Below, piece after piece: positions 43,754 to 51,688 of a stretch of 64,000 bases of DNA. Under the pieces are notes generated by a model. The model saw nothing but the letters and a program-made list of their open reading frames with translations. It had not been told where the DNA came from and ran no database searches. This DNA is from Pseudomonas putida. Its GTDB lineage: Bacteria; Pseudomonadota; Gammaproteobacteria; Pseudomonadales; Pseudomonadaceae. The stretch lies in NCBI RefSeq assembly GCF_022627325.1, contig NZ_JAETZZ010000002.1:356565-420564 (forward strand), read 5' to 3'. How positions within the stretch are numbered: the stretch's first letter is position 1; each line of letters begins with the position of its first letter. The position numbers were made by a program, and so were the translations under genes.

Positions 43754-44420
43754 GGCCAGTTTCCTCAACAACCATTGGCAAGCCCAGGCGCTGGAACACC
43801 CCTGCCCTGCTCAAGGCATCGAAGCCACTACCGATATTGCCGGCAAAGACTTTCGGGTGCTGAGCGTAGTAGGTCCCCCACTGGTCCACCTGCCCGTTCA
43901 ACCGGGCTGGGTCGGCCGACGCCAGTACCGATGGCACCAGCCCCAAGCGCTGAAAGCTGTTGATCAATGTCGTCGCGCCGGTGAACGCCACCCACCTCAA
44001 GCCGCGCAGGGCCAGCAACCAGGTCACCGCGATGATCATGATCCGCGCGCTACCGGCACTGAGCGCGGCCAGGTTGCCGACTTCGACCATGCATGCGCGC
44101 TCAAGGGTGCAGCCCGCCACGCGTGAAACTGCAGCTTCCAGCGGTTCATCCAGGTAGTGCTCCAGAAACAGCGGCCCGCTGCTGGCCGGGCGCATGCCTG
44201 CGGCAGCGACCAACCGCCCCTGGCTGTCATGCAACGCCAGCAGTTCGGGCAGGTAATGGTGCACATCAGCGTGATGCACGTTGGCAAAACACTGATGGAT
44301 GAAATGCTCGAGCTCATCACGCCCCGGGTCCTTGTGCAGATGAAGCGACAAGTGAGCCTGGTGGTCGACGTGGCTGCCGATAGGCAATGGGAGCAGGCTG
44401 CTCCACTGAGACTGGGTCAT
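43743..44420 (-). CDS. Thermostable hemolysin family protein
   Basis: Encodes 225 residues of the T_hemolysin (delta-VPH) family. Conserved pieces are F-L-E-H-Y-L-D-E-P-L-E, V-E-V-G-N-L-A-A-L-S-A-G and A-F-T-G-A-T-T-L-I-N-S-F. As I recall, the family is placed near GNAT acyltransferases, so an acyl-transfer role is possible and haemolysis is not implied. It is the first gene of a seven-gene operon with a ligase, oxidase, SDR, TPR protein and a two-component system. Operator-like repeats lie about 50 bases before its start. Confidence 0.8.
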   Translation of the reverse strand: MTQSQWSSLLPLPIGSHVDHQAHLSLHLHKDPGRDELEHFIHQCFANVHHADVHHYLPELLALHDSQGRLVAAAGMRPASSGPLFLEHYLDEPLEAAVSRVAGCTLERACMVEVGNLAALSAGSARIMIIAVTWLLALRGLRWVAFTGATTLINSFQRLGLVPSVLASADPARLNGQVDQWGTYYAQHPKVFAGNIGSGFDALSRAGVFQRLGLPMVVEETGHAA

Positions 44421-44464
44421 GAGACTCCCCCCGTTTGGGCTTGATGGGGTGAGTATCTGTGGTC

Positions 44465-44484
44465 AATCTGAAGGTAATCTGAAG
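44465..44484. promoter_or_regulatory. Direct repeat AATCTGAAG, likely OmpR-type response regulator site
   Basis: AATCTGAAG at 44465-44473 and again at 44476-44484 are 11 bases apart in the same orientation, one helical turn, as preferred by OmpR-family dimers such as QseB or PmrA. The site is 45 bases upstream of the hemolysin-family gene start, so the encoded regulator probably controls its own operon. Confidence 0.55.
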
Positions 44485-44563
44485 TTACGGAGATGACCTG
44501 CGTTGTTGGGCTGCTCCCCCACCATCGCCATCGGCGGCAAGCCAGCGCCTAATTGGCAGGTGG

Positions 44564-44577
44564 GTGATCTTTATCAA
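44564..44577. promoter_or_regulatory. Anr/FNR box upstream of the potassium channel gene
   Basis: GTGAT-CTTT-ATCAA differs from TTGAT-N4-ATCAA at one of ten positions. It lies 83 bases before the channel start, so low-oxygen control is likely. Confidence 0.6.
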
Positions 44578-44659
44578 TCCCCTGCTGATTTTCAGTTGTA
44601 GAACCGACACGATGGCCATTACCGGCCACACTTCTCTCAAAGCCGCAGGGGAGCCGTCG

Positions 44660-45085
44660 ATGCTGACCGTCACGCTGATCAACGCGCTGGTCGTGGTGCT
44701 GGTGGTGGTGATCCATTACGAATGCCTGCTGCGCCTGAACGACTGGCTACCGCGGCTCAAGCTCTGGAGCCGGTTCCGCATCGTCATCGGTGTGCTCGGC
44801 GCGCTGGTGGCCCATGCACTGGAAGTCTGGTGCTTTGCCCTGGCCTATTACCTGATGGCCAGTACCGAAGGCTGGGGCACGCTGAGTGGCAACTTCGACG
44901 GCACGTTCATGGACTGCGTGTATTTCTCGTTCACCACCTATACCACCATCGGTTTCGGCGACATCACGCCCAGCGGCGAGCTCAAATACCTCACAGGCCT
45001 GCAGGCACTCACGGGGCTGGTGATGATCACCTGGACGGCCTCCTTTCTGTTTCTGGAAATGCAGAAATACTGGAAGGCCAAGTAG
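44660..45085 (+). CDS. Two-transmembrane potassium channel family protein
   Basis: Encodes 141 residues. Membrane segments lie at about residues 5-22 and 40-62, then a pore loop with the selectivity filter T-T-I-G-F-G-D, then a final helix (YLTGLQALTGLVMITWTASF). It is an Ion_trans_2 type channel and should form a tetramer in the inner membrane. The ATG at 44660 has AGGGGAG six bases before it; an ATG at 44612 is also possible but lacks one. An Anr box upstream suggests induction under low oxygen. Confidence 0.85.
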   Translation: MLTVTLINALVVVLVVVIHYECLLRLNDWLPRLKLWSRFRIVIGVLGALVAHALEVWCFALAYYLMASTEGWGTLSGNFDGTFMDCVYFSFTTYTTIGFGDITPSGELKYLTGLQALTGLVMITWTASFLFLEMQKYWKAK

Positions 45086-45111
45086 CGAGGCGTGGGCCTA
45101 TCAACCCGGCA

Positions 45112-45125
45112 ATTGACAACGATCA
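45112..45125. promoter_or_regulatory. Anr/FNR box upstream of the GNAT gene at 45195
   Basis: TTGAC-AACG-ATCAA matches TTGAT-N4-ATCAA at nine of ten positions. Located 69 bases before the GNAT start, the distance expected of an Anr-activated promoter. Confidence 0.65.
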
Positions 45126-45194
45126 AGCGCGCCAAAGGCAACGCGTTGAAACTGAACCTCCTTTGAACACCCGCAAACTGTAAGGAGGCTTGCC

Positions 45195-45764
45195 ATGGCA
45201 TCCGCCGAAACACCCCGCCCACAAGCAGCACCGGCATTTCCTGCGACCACCGGCGAACACTGGATCGAAGCACTCGACAATGGCACCCATGTGCTGATCA
45301 GGCCCTTGCAGCCCAAGGATCGTGAACGCGAAAAGCACTTCATCGAACGCTTGTCTCCTCAGTCGCGCCACTTCCGTTTTCTGTCCCAGCTCAAGGAGCC
45401 TGGGGAAGCCCTGCTGGACCAACTGATGGTGGTCGATCAGGACCAGCATATGGCCTATGTGGCCCTCGCGCATGTCGACGGTGAGCTGCAGGAAGTCGGT
45501 ATCTCCCGCTACGCCACCGGTGCGGATAACCAAGCATGCGAATGCGCCGTTACCGTGCTCGACAGTTGGCAGCGTCACGGCCTGGGTACATTGCTGCTCC
45601 GGCACCTGATCGACCACGCACGGGCCAAGGGCCTGCGCCAGATGTATTCGATCGACGCCGCGGCCAATCTGGCGATGCGCGACCTGGCCCAGGCGGCTGG
45701 GTTTACCACTGCCAGAGACCCGGACGACCCAAGCCAGGTGATTCACCGGCTATCGCTGGCCTGA
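45195..45764 (+). CDS. GNAT family N-acetyltransferase, paralog 1
   Basis: Encodes 189 residues. The pattern T-H-V-L-I-R-P-L-Q-P-K-D-R-E-R is followed by H-F-R-F-L and the acetyl-CoA binding loop W-Q-R-H-G-L-G-T-L-L-L. A strong AAGGAGG precedes the ATG. It is a paralog of the gene at 48894 with about the same order of motifs (E-H-W near the start, H-M-A-Y-V-A-L-A-H in the middle). Pat-like protein acetyltransferases have this N-terminal layout. Its 3' end overlaps the convergent membrane protein gene by 22 bases. Probable target of Anr. Confidence 0.85.
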   Translation: MASAETPRPQAAPAFPATTGEHWIEALDNGTHVLIRPLQPKDREREKHFIERLSPQSRHFRFLSQLKEPGEALLDQLMVVDQDQHMAYVALAHVDGELQEVGISRYATGADNQACECAVTVLDSWQRHGLGTLLLRHLIDHARAKGLRQMYSIDAAANLAMRDLAQAAGFTTARDPDDPSQVIHRLSLA

Positions 45765-46405
45765 GGCGGCGCTGCGGCGGTAGCCTCGGGCAGCAGATCC
45801 AGTTGCTCCAGGCACCGCCGCTCATCAGCCTCGGTCAGCCCTTTGAAAGCGCTGACCTCCAGCAACGGCGTATTGAACAGCGCCAGCCGAAGGACACCAT
45901 TGCGCTCCAGAAACGTCTGCGCCAGGCACTGACAGACGGGCTTGGCGATCAACGCGGCGAGCGCTTGGTCCTCTGGCAGATCGACCTGTGCCTGCAGGTT
46001 GGTCTCGCATCCGCTGACGATGCCTTGCACGGAGCGGCTGGCGAGCCCTAGTGTGCCGACGCCCAGCATCGCCAGCAGTAGCAACATGCCCAGCAGAATG
46101 TTCGACTCTCTGGCCACATCCCGGACAATGGCAAGCCTTGCCTGCCAACCGGTGGCCTGCCCGGAAAAAATAGTGGTGCCCACTGTTTTCTTGAAAACCC
46201 GGTGCACGCCCAACCCGACCGCCGCGCTCAGCGTCAGCAGCGTCAGCGCAATGGCCGGCTCATGCATCGGCAGGCGCCAGGCTGGGCCCAGTACCTGGTA
46301 AACCGAGGCGGCAATGACCAATGTGGCGATGGCCGCGATCCACCCAATGCTGCCCTTGGGCCGTCTTGCCCAGGCGCTTAGCCTGACCCTGGTTTGCATG
46401 TTCAT
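45743..46405 (-). CDS. Membrane protein of unknown function
   Basis: Encodes 220 residues with three hydrophobic segments at about residues 19-38, 50-70 and 96-120. A C-terminal soluble part holds a few Cys (CETN, CQCL, CLEQ). GGAGG lies before the ATG. It starts 19 bases after the MBL protein gene on the same strand, so it belongs to the Usp/MBL operon. No family recognised. Confidence 0.7.
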   Translation of the reverse strand: MNMQTRVRLSAWARRPKGSIGWIAAIATLVIAASVYQVLGPAWRLPMHEPAIALTLLTLSAAVGLGVHRVFKKTVGTTIFSGQATGWQARLAIVRDVARESNILLGMLLLLAMLGVGTLGLASRSVQGIVSGCETNLQAQVDLPEDQALAALIAKPVCQCLAQTFLERNGVLRLALFNTPLLEVSAFKGLTEADERRCLEQLDLLPEATAAAPPQASDSR

Positions 46406-46424
46406 GAAAGCCTCCAGCCCCGGG

Positions 46425-47792
46425 TCAACGCACAGGGTCTATGGCAACGGTTTCCATGTGCTCGGGCACGCACACCTGCCAGCCGAGCTCAAGGCTTATC
46501 CGCCGACGCAAGGTGTCCGCAGCATGCGGTTCGCCATGAATGACGTAGGTTTGCCGCGGTGGCCGGGTGAAACCGCGCAACCACTCCATGATTTCGTCCG
46601 CGTCGGCATGGGCCGACAGATTGTCCATGGCGAAGACGTGCGCGCGAATCGGCACGTCTTCGCCATGCAGGCGCACGCTGCGCGCCCCGGCAACGATATC
46701 GGCGCCCCGGGTCCCACCCGCCTGAAAACCAGAGAACAGGATGCTGTTGTGCGCATTGGGCGCCAGCGCTTTGAGGTGATGCAACACCCGCCCCCCCGTG
46801 GCCATGCCGCTGGCGGCAATGATCACCGCAGGTTCGCGCAACTGGTCCAGGCGCCTGGACTCATCGACCGTGCGGATGATCTGCGTACCCTTGCACATCT
46901 GTGCGCATTCCAGCGCCGTCAGGCGGTGCTCACGCCTGAACTGCTGGTACAGGGCGGTGGCATCCGTCGCCATCGGGCTGTTCAGGTACACAGGGATGTC
47001 GGGTATCAGCCCGTCACGCTTGAGCCTGTACAGGTAGTACAGCAACAGTTGCGCACGGCCCACCGCAAATGACGGCACCAGCGTGATGCCATGGCGCAGC
47101 AGGGTCTGGTTGATCACGTCGGCCAGGTAGCGTTCCGGGGCTTGGGCGGGGTGTGAGCGGTCACCGTAGGTCGACTCCACCAGCAGCACATCGGCCGCAC
47201 CGATCAGCTCGGGTGCACGCATCACGGGATCGTTGGGCCGCCCCAGGTCACCTGATGACACCAGCGTCTGACCATCCACCGTCAGTTGCACGGTCGCCGC
47301 GCCCAGAATGTGCCCGGCCGTGCGCAACAACAGTTCGACACCCGGTGCGATCGGGGTACGCTGGTGCAACTCGACGGGCCTGAACAGCTGCAGCGCACGT
47401 TTGGCATCCTGATCGGTGTACAAGGGCCGGGCCGGCGAATGCTTGGAATAGCCATGACGATTGGCATGGTCGGCCTGTTCCTCCTGCAATCGGGCGCTGT
47501 CGAGCAACAGGATTTCAGCAAGGGCACAGGTTGCCGGGGTGGCATACACAGGCCCGCTGAAGCCCTCGCGCGCCAGCACCGGCAGGTAGCCGCTGTGGTC
47601 CAGGTGGGCATGTGTGAGCACTACCGCATCGACCGCCCGCAGCGCCGCCGGCAGTGGCTCCCAATTACGCAGGCGCAGTTGCTTGTAACCCTGGAAGAGC
47701 CCGCAGTCGATCAGCACCCGTGTCGAATCACGCGTCAGCAGGAACTTGCTGCCCGTCACTGTGCCCGTACCGCCGAAGAAGGTCAGTTGCAT
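46425..47792 (-). CDS. MBL-fold hydrolase with beta-CASP and RMMBL domains
   Basis: Encodes 455 residues. The metallo-beta-lactamase motif is T-H-A-H-L-D-H-S-G. It is followed by a beta-CASP region (PAVIIAASGMATGGRVLHHL) and a C-terminal RMMBL part (SAHADADEIM, then VIHGEP). This is the family of RNA-processing nucleases related to CPSF73/Ysh1, and in bacteria these often sit with universal stress proteins. It overlaps the Usp gene end by ten bases, so it is coupled. The natural start at 47792 begins M-Q-L-T-F-F-G-G-T-G-T-V-T-G-S. Confidence 0.88.
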   Translation of the reverse strand: MQLTFFGGTGTVTGSKFLLTRDSTRVLIDCGLFQGYKQLRLRNWEPLPAALRAVDAVVLTHAHLDHSGYLPVLAREGFSGPVYATPATCALAEILLLDSARLQEEQADHANRHGYSKHSPARPLYTDQDAKRALQLFRPVELHQRTPIAPGVELLLRTAGHILGAATVQLTVDGQTLVSSGDLGRPNDPVMRAPELIGAADVLLVESTYGDRSHPAQAPERYLADVINQTLLRHGITLVPSFAVGRAQLLLYYLYRLKRDGLIPDIPVYLNSPMATDATALYQQFRREHRLTALECAQMCKGTQIIRTVDESRRLDQLREPAVIIAASGMATGGRVLHHLKALAPNAHNSILFSGFQAGGTRGADIVAGARSVRLHGEDVPIRAHVFAMDNLSAHADADEIMEWLRGFTRPPRQTYVIHGEPHAADTLRRRISLELGWQVCVPEHMETVAIDPVR

Positions 47793-48709
47793 GGTGGCGG
47801 CTCCCAGGTGTCGATCACGCAGGGGTGAACGGACAGCACGCTGCACGGTGGGTCGCTCACAATGCGCTCGGTGGTGTCGCCCAGCAGCTTGCTCAACCCC
47901 CTGGGCTGCACAACCCCCACAACCACCACGTCGATGTCCAGGGCCGCCACTTGCTCGCGAATCACTTGTACTGCCCCTCCTTCCTTGAAGTGCCGGCAAT
48001 CGTGGGGCACACCTTCGGCATCGGCTAATGCATCGAACGACACCTGCAAGGCATCTCGCATCTCCTCGACCCAGGTCTGCGTCACCAGCATTTCTGGGGC
48101 GAACACACCCGCCAGGTCATATGCACCCAGCAGATGCAACTGCGCATCGCATTGCAACGCCAGGGCATCGGCTGCACGGATGAGGGCGCGATTGAACAAC
48201 ATCTGGTCATGGGGTTCATCGTGCAGGGCGGTGTCCACGGCGACCAGTATGCGTTTTGGCAAGGACGCGGCTGCCCGAGGTACGTAATGCAGCAAGCACT
48301 GGCACGCTCGCAGCAGCGCGCAGTCCAGTGGCGTGGCGAAAAACCGGGCCAGTGCCGGTGTTTTTTCGGTGTCCTTGATGACCATATCGGGCTTGAGCTC
48401 GCGGATGTAATCGGCGGCCTGCTCGCGCAGGTCTTCTGCCTTGACGGTATCGAACGTCAGGCAGGCATCGCTGGGCCGGTGACGCTCGACCAATGCCTCG
48501 AGCTGCTCGCGATAGCGCCCGTATTGGCGCTGCATCTCGGCTTCGTTCAGCTGTTCCTGGCGTAACGCATGGTCCGCGTGTGGCGCGAACAGCCCAACGA
48601 TATGCACCGCTGCGCCGCTGACATGCGCCAGGGCAAGCGCCCGGCGCAAAGCCGCCGAGTGCGGGTCGATGTCGGTAAGCAGCACCAGCAGTTGTCGATA
48701 CTGACCCAT
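47783..48709 (-). CDS. Universal stress protein, tandem Usp domains
   Basis: Encodes 308 residues with two UspA-like domains, each of about 140. The first starts Y-R-Q-L-L-V-L-L-T-D-I-D-P-H, and the second R-I-L-V-A-V-D-T-A-L. The C-terminal ATP-binding loop is V-G-V-V-Q-P-R-G-L-S-K-L-L-G-D-T-T-E-R, in place of the usual G-x2-G-x9-G. A GGAGG six bases before the ATG at 48709 supports the start. First gene of an operon with the MBL and membrane protein genes, and 69 bases after an Anr box. Confidence 0.87.
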   Translation of the reverse strand: MGQYRQLLVLLTDIDPHSAALRRALALAHVSGAAVHIVGLFAPHADHALRQEQLNEAEMQRQYGRYREQLEALVERHRPSDACLTFDTVKAEDLREQAADYIRELKPDMVIKDTEKTPALARFFATPLDCALLRACQCLLHYVPRAAASLPKRILVAVDTALHDEPHDQMLFNRALIRAADALALQCDAQLHLLGAYDLAGVFAPEMLVTQTWVEEMRDALQVSFDALADAEGVPHDCRHFKEGGAVQVIREQVAALDIDVVVVGVVQPRGLSKLLGDTTERIVSDPPCSVLSVHPCVIDTWEPPPCN

Positions 48710-48777
48710 GGGAAACCTCCGGCCGCACGCGGCGATGGCAAGTAACATCGATATTCGAACCCCCTGCCATAGCGCGT

Positions 48778-48791
48778 TTGATGCAGATCAG
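48778..48791. promoter_or_regulatory. Anr/FNR box in the divergent Usp/GNAT region
   Basis: TTGAT-GCAG-ATCAG matches the consensus at nine of ten positions. It is 68 bases before the Usp gene start and about 100 before the GNAT start. A second, weaker site (TTGAT-CAAT-GTCAG, eight of ten) is at 48815-48828. Confidence 0.65.
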
Positions 48792-48893
48792 AAAGTCACC
48801 ACTGGCGCACCAAGTTGATCAATGTCAGAACCCTGACGCCGTCTCACGGTACAACCGGTACAGCCCACGTTGGTCGAGCCCTCTGGAGGCCCT

Positions 48894-49442
48894 ATGAACA
48901 AGCCGTTGCTGGAAACCGAAGATTCAAGCGAGCACTGGGTCGACACCCTTGCTGACGGCACAGCCGTGCTGATTCGGCCGCTGCGTGATGATGATCACGA
49001 ACGGGACCGGCGCTTTGTGAGCACGATCAGCCATGAGGCCCGCCGTTTTCGTTTTCTCGCCGGGCTCAGCGGTGGCTTGCCCGGCCTGGACGCGCAGCTG
49101 ATGCCGGTCGACGGTCACCAGCACATGGCCTACGTAGCGCTGGCCCATGACAATGGCCAGCTGCATCAGCTTGGCGTCAGCCGCTATGCCGCAATACCGG
49201 GCAGCCACAATTGCGAATGCGCCGTGGCTGTCGACGAGCGCTGGCAGCGCAAGGGGCTGGGCAAGCTGTTGCTGCAGCACCTGATCGCGGCGGCACGGCG
49301 CAATGGATACCAGTGCATGGTGTCCAGGGACCTCTCGAACAACTACGCCATGCACCGGCTGACCAAGGCGCTGGGGTTCACCTCGCGCTACCTGGGCGGC
49401 GATGTCAGCGAAATCCTTCATGAACTTGACCTGCGCAGGTGA
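48894..49442 (+). CDS. GNAT family N-acetyltransferase, paralog 2
   Basis: Encodes 182 residues. Layout follows paralog 1: V-D-T-L-A-D-G-T-A-V-L-I-R-P-L, then R-F-R-F-L, H-M-A-Y-V-A-L-A-H and the acetyl-CoA loop W-Q-R-K-G-L-G-K-L-L-L. The ATG at 48894 follows GGAGG; an earlier frame start at 48870 does not. The duplication in one stress block suggests acetylation of partners such as Usp or enzymes in low oxygen, an inference only. A shared terminator follows at 49445. Confidence 0.85.
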   Translation: MNKPLLETEDSSEHWVDTLADGTAVLIRPLRDDDHERDRRFVSTISHEARRFRFLAGLSGGLPGLDAQLMPVDGHQHMAYVALAHDNGQLHQLGVSRYAAIPGSHNCECAVAVDERWQRKGLGKLLLQHLIAAARRNGYQCMVSRDLSNNYAMHRLTKALGFTSRYLGGDVSEILHELDLRR

Positions 49443-49444
49443 AA

Positions 49445-49464
49445 CAAGGCCCTTGCGGGCCTTG
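49445..49464. terminator. Convergent terminator between GNAT paralog 2 and the Usp gene
   Basis: CAAGGCCC-TTGC-GGGCCTTG is a perfect eight-pair stem with a four-base loop, just after both convergent stop codons. A short T run follows only on the reverse strand (TTTC). Confidence 0.7.
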
Positions 49465-49469
49465 CCCCT

Positions 49470-50396
49470 CTAACCTTGCGAATGTTCGGGTGATAACACC
49501 AGCACACTGGTGCTGAGCCGGTGCAGGATCCGCTCGGCCGTACTGCCGATGAACCAGCCGATGCCGTGATGGTGGTAGCTGCCCATCACCAGCACATCGA
49601 TGTCGTTGTTGTCCATGAACAGCGCCAGCACCTTGGCCGGGTCCCCAACCCGCATGTGGCGGTGCTCGAAGGCGATCCCGTTGCGCTCGGCCAAAGCCTG
49701 GAAGGCATCGGCCTGGGCCTCGTGAAGTGTCCGTGAACGGTTCGAATCGAACAGGAACGAGTGCTCCCGAGAGCCTTCGGCGTTCAGGTACATCGCGCCC
49801 ATATCGTAGGCATACAGCAGTTCGATCTGGGCGTTGCATTGCAGGGCCAGCTTGAGCGCTTCGCTGATGATCAGGTCGTTGAAGCCTTCGAACTGATCCT
49901 CCGGGCGCGACAGGTCGACCGCTGCCAGTATCCGGCGCGGCAAGGCATTACTGGCGTTGTGCACCAGGTGCAGCGCAATCCGGGTGTCACGCAGCAGCTG
50001 CACGTCCAGCGAGGTGAACATGGCCCGTATCCACCAAGGCTCATGTTCGAGCCCCTTGATCAGCATGGCGAACGGCTGTTCACGTAGATGCACCTGGATC
50101 TCGTCCAATGGGTGCTGTACCCACAACACCTCGGTAGTGACCGTCACACCATTGCGGCGCATCGACGATGCCTGGGTTTCCAGCCATTGACGATGTTGCT
50201 GCACATACCCCTCGCGCATGACCGCCAAGGCCTGGTCGTTGACCAGGCCGGCAGTGGCCAGCCCCTCGAGGTAGTCGAACGCGACGATGTGCAATGGCAT
50301 GCCCTTGGCTTTGGCCAGCGCCGCCGCTCGATCAAAGACCGGCGTGCGGCGCATCAAGGGCGAAGCGATGAAAAGAAGTCTTTGCGAGTGGGTCAT
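49470..50396 (-). CDS. Universal stress protein, tandem Usp domains
   Basis: Encodes 308 residues with two Usp domains. The ATP loop in the second is M-G-S-Y-H-H-H-G-I-G-W-F-I-G-S-T-A-E-R, close to G-x2-G-x9-G-S/T. It is a paralog of the Usp protein at 47783, since the lengths and middle parts (QRLLFIASPL, RRILAAVDLS) agree. It is convergent with GNAT paralog 2. The Anr box at 50515 lies 119 bases upstream and may control it. Confidence 0.87.
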   Translation of the reverse strand: MTHSQRLLFIASPLMRRTPVFDRAAALAKAKGMPLHIVAFDYLEGLATAGLVNDQALAVMREGYVQQHRQWLETQASSMRRNGVTVTTEVLWVQHPLDEIQVHLREQPFAMLIKGLEHEPWWIRAMFTSLDVQLLRDTRIALHLVHNASNALPRRILAAVDLSRPEDQFEGFNDLIISEALKLALQCNAQIELLYAYDMGAMYLNAEGSREHSFLFDSNRSRTLHEAQADAFQALAERNGIAFEHRHMRVGDPAKVLALFMDNNDIDVLVMGSYHHHGIGWFIGSTAERILHRLSTSVLVLSPEHSQG

Positions 50397-50514
50397 GGCA
50401 CACCTCTGCGGGCTCGATGAGTACCTCGATGCTCTGCTGCCGGCGGCTGCCCGGTTTGATGTATGTCAACAGTGCAAGCGAGCAGACCAACGGCTGTTGC
50501 CGCTTACCGGGCAA

Positions 50515-50528
50515 TTGACACGGATCAA
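50515..50528. promoter_or_regulatory. Anr/FNR box upstream of the small gene and FNR-type regulator
   Basis: TTGAC-ACGG-ATCAA matches at nine of ten positions. It lies in the divergent gap between the Usp gene (50396) and the small gene at 50640, and may act on both. Autoregulation of the FNR-type gene is possible. Confidence 0.65.
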
Positions 50529-50639
50529 GACTTATTGGTTTTTTCGGCGCACGCTGCACCTAGCCTCGCTGCTGACAAGGACGCCATTGCGCCTCGAATC
50601 AATCGCTATTGCTGGCCCATGCAGGCACTGGAGGTTCCG

Positions 50640-50843
50640 ATGAACGTCTACGTCGAGAAAAGCGCCAATGACAACCGCTGGTGGGTCCACATGGACGAAT
50701 GGCGGGTGAGTTTCAGACCCCCCATAGAAGCCGAACAGTTCGTCGGCGTGCTGACCGCTCGGCTTAACGCGCCCCATTCACTGAGCAAGATCGCCACCGT
50801 CGCTTCCCACACCGGCGAGGGAGGCCTGAGATGTCGGGCCTGA
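50640..50843 (+). CDS. Small conserved-looking protein upstream of an FNR-type regulator
   Basis: Encodes 67 residues, starting M-N-V-Y-V-E-K-S-A-N-D-N-R-W-W-V-H-M-D-E-W. GGAGG precedes the ATG directly, so translation is likely. It overlaps the FNR-type gene by 13 bases. No catalytic motif; the hydrophobic/charged pattern suggests one small beta-alpha domain. Probably in the same Anr-controlled transcript as the regulator. Function unknown. Confidence 0.6.
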   Translation: MNVYVEKSANDNRWWVHMDEWRVSFRPPIEAEQFVGVLTARLNAPHSLSKIATVASHTGEGGLRCRA

Positions 50844-51622
50844 TCGACGTTCAGTCGCTCGGCGAGCCGGTACAGCTGCGCCCGCCCCCACCCATCCACC
50901 TGCAACCACTGGCATCGCGCTGCAATGGGTGCCGGGTCAACGGGTTGTGCCTGCCCACGGGTTTGCCGCTGCGCGACAACAGCAGCCTGGGCACATTGAT
51001 CGGCCCGCGCATCCGCATCAGGAAGGGTGCTGCGCTCTTCAATGCCAATATGCCCCTGAGCGCTTTGTACGCCGTGTATTCAGGCAGTTTCAAGACCAAC
51101 CTGAACAATGCCGAAGGCCAGGGTGTGGTTATCAACTTCTGGATGCCGGGCGACGTACTGGGGCTCGACGCCATCGCCACCGAGCACCATGTCTGTGACG
51201 CCATTGCCCTGGAAGACAGCGAAGTCTGCCCCGTCCCATACCATCGGCTGCAGGCCCTGGCGCGTGCTTTTCCCACGCTGCAGCAGAGTTTGAACCGCCT
51301 GATGAGCAGGGAAATCATCCGCGAGCATGAGCGCGTGCTGATGCTGTGCAACCTCTCTGCCGAGCAGCGGCTGGCCAGTTTTCTGCTGGGCTTGTCCCGA
51401 CGCTTCGTCAGCCGCGGCTATTCATCCCACGGCTTCATGCTACGCATGTCGCGCGAGGACATGGCCTCCTACCTGGGGCTGCGCCTGGAAACCATCTGCC
51501 GCTCGGTCGCCCACTTGCGCGCCCTGGGTATCGTCAACCTGCACGGCCGGCTGGTGGAAATTCTGGACATGCCTGCACTGATGGCACTGGAACTGGGTTA
51601 CCCAAACAGCCCGCCTCACTGA
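50831..51622 (+). CDS. Crp/Fnr family regulator with FNR-type iron-sulfur cysteines
   Basis: Encodes 263 residues. Near the start, C-N-G-C-R-V-N-G-L-C has the FNR spacing C-x2-C-x5-C, and a fourth Cys is in H-H-V-C-D-A-I. A cNMP-like sensor domain and a C-terminal HTH (MSREDMASYLGLRLETICRS) follow. It should hold an oxygen-sensitive [4Fe-4S] cluster. The recognition helix reads E-T-I-C-R where E. coli FNR and Pseudomonas Anr have E-T-I/V-S-R, so one base-contacting position is changed. P. putida carries several Anr paralogs, and this looks like one. It is surrounded by Anr boxes and stress genes. Confidence 0.88.
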   Translation: MSGLIDVQSLGEPVQLRPPPPIHLQPLASRCNGCRVNGLCLPTGLPLRDNSSLGTLIGPRIRIRKGAALFNANMPLSALYAVYSGSFKTNLNNAEGQGVVINFWMPGDVLGLDAIATEHHVCDAIALEDSEVCPVPYHRLQALARAFPTLQQSLNRLMSREIIREHERVLMLCNLSAEQRLASFLLGLSRRFVSRGYSSHGFMLRMSREDMASYLGLRLETICRSVAHLRALGIVNLHGRLVEILDMPALMALELGYPNSPPH

Positions 51623-51688
51623 ACTGCCAGTTGCCTGCGTGCACCTGGCTTGCAGCGCATCGCCTCGCAACAGCTGAAGGTATCGGAC

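Noticed and set aside
43743..44420. Calling the first gene of the operon a cytolysin
   Set aside because: The family name is historical; no signal peptide or pore-like features are visible, so only the family name is used.
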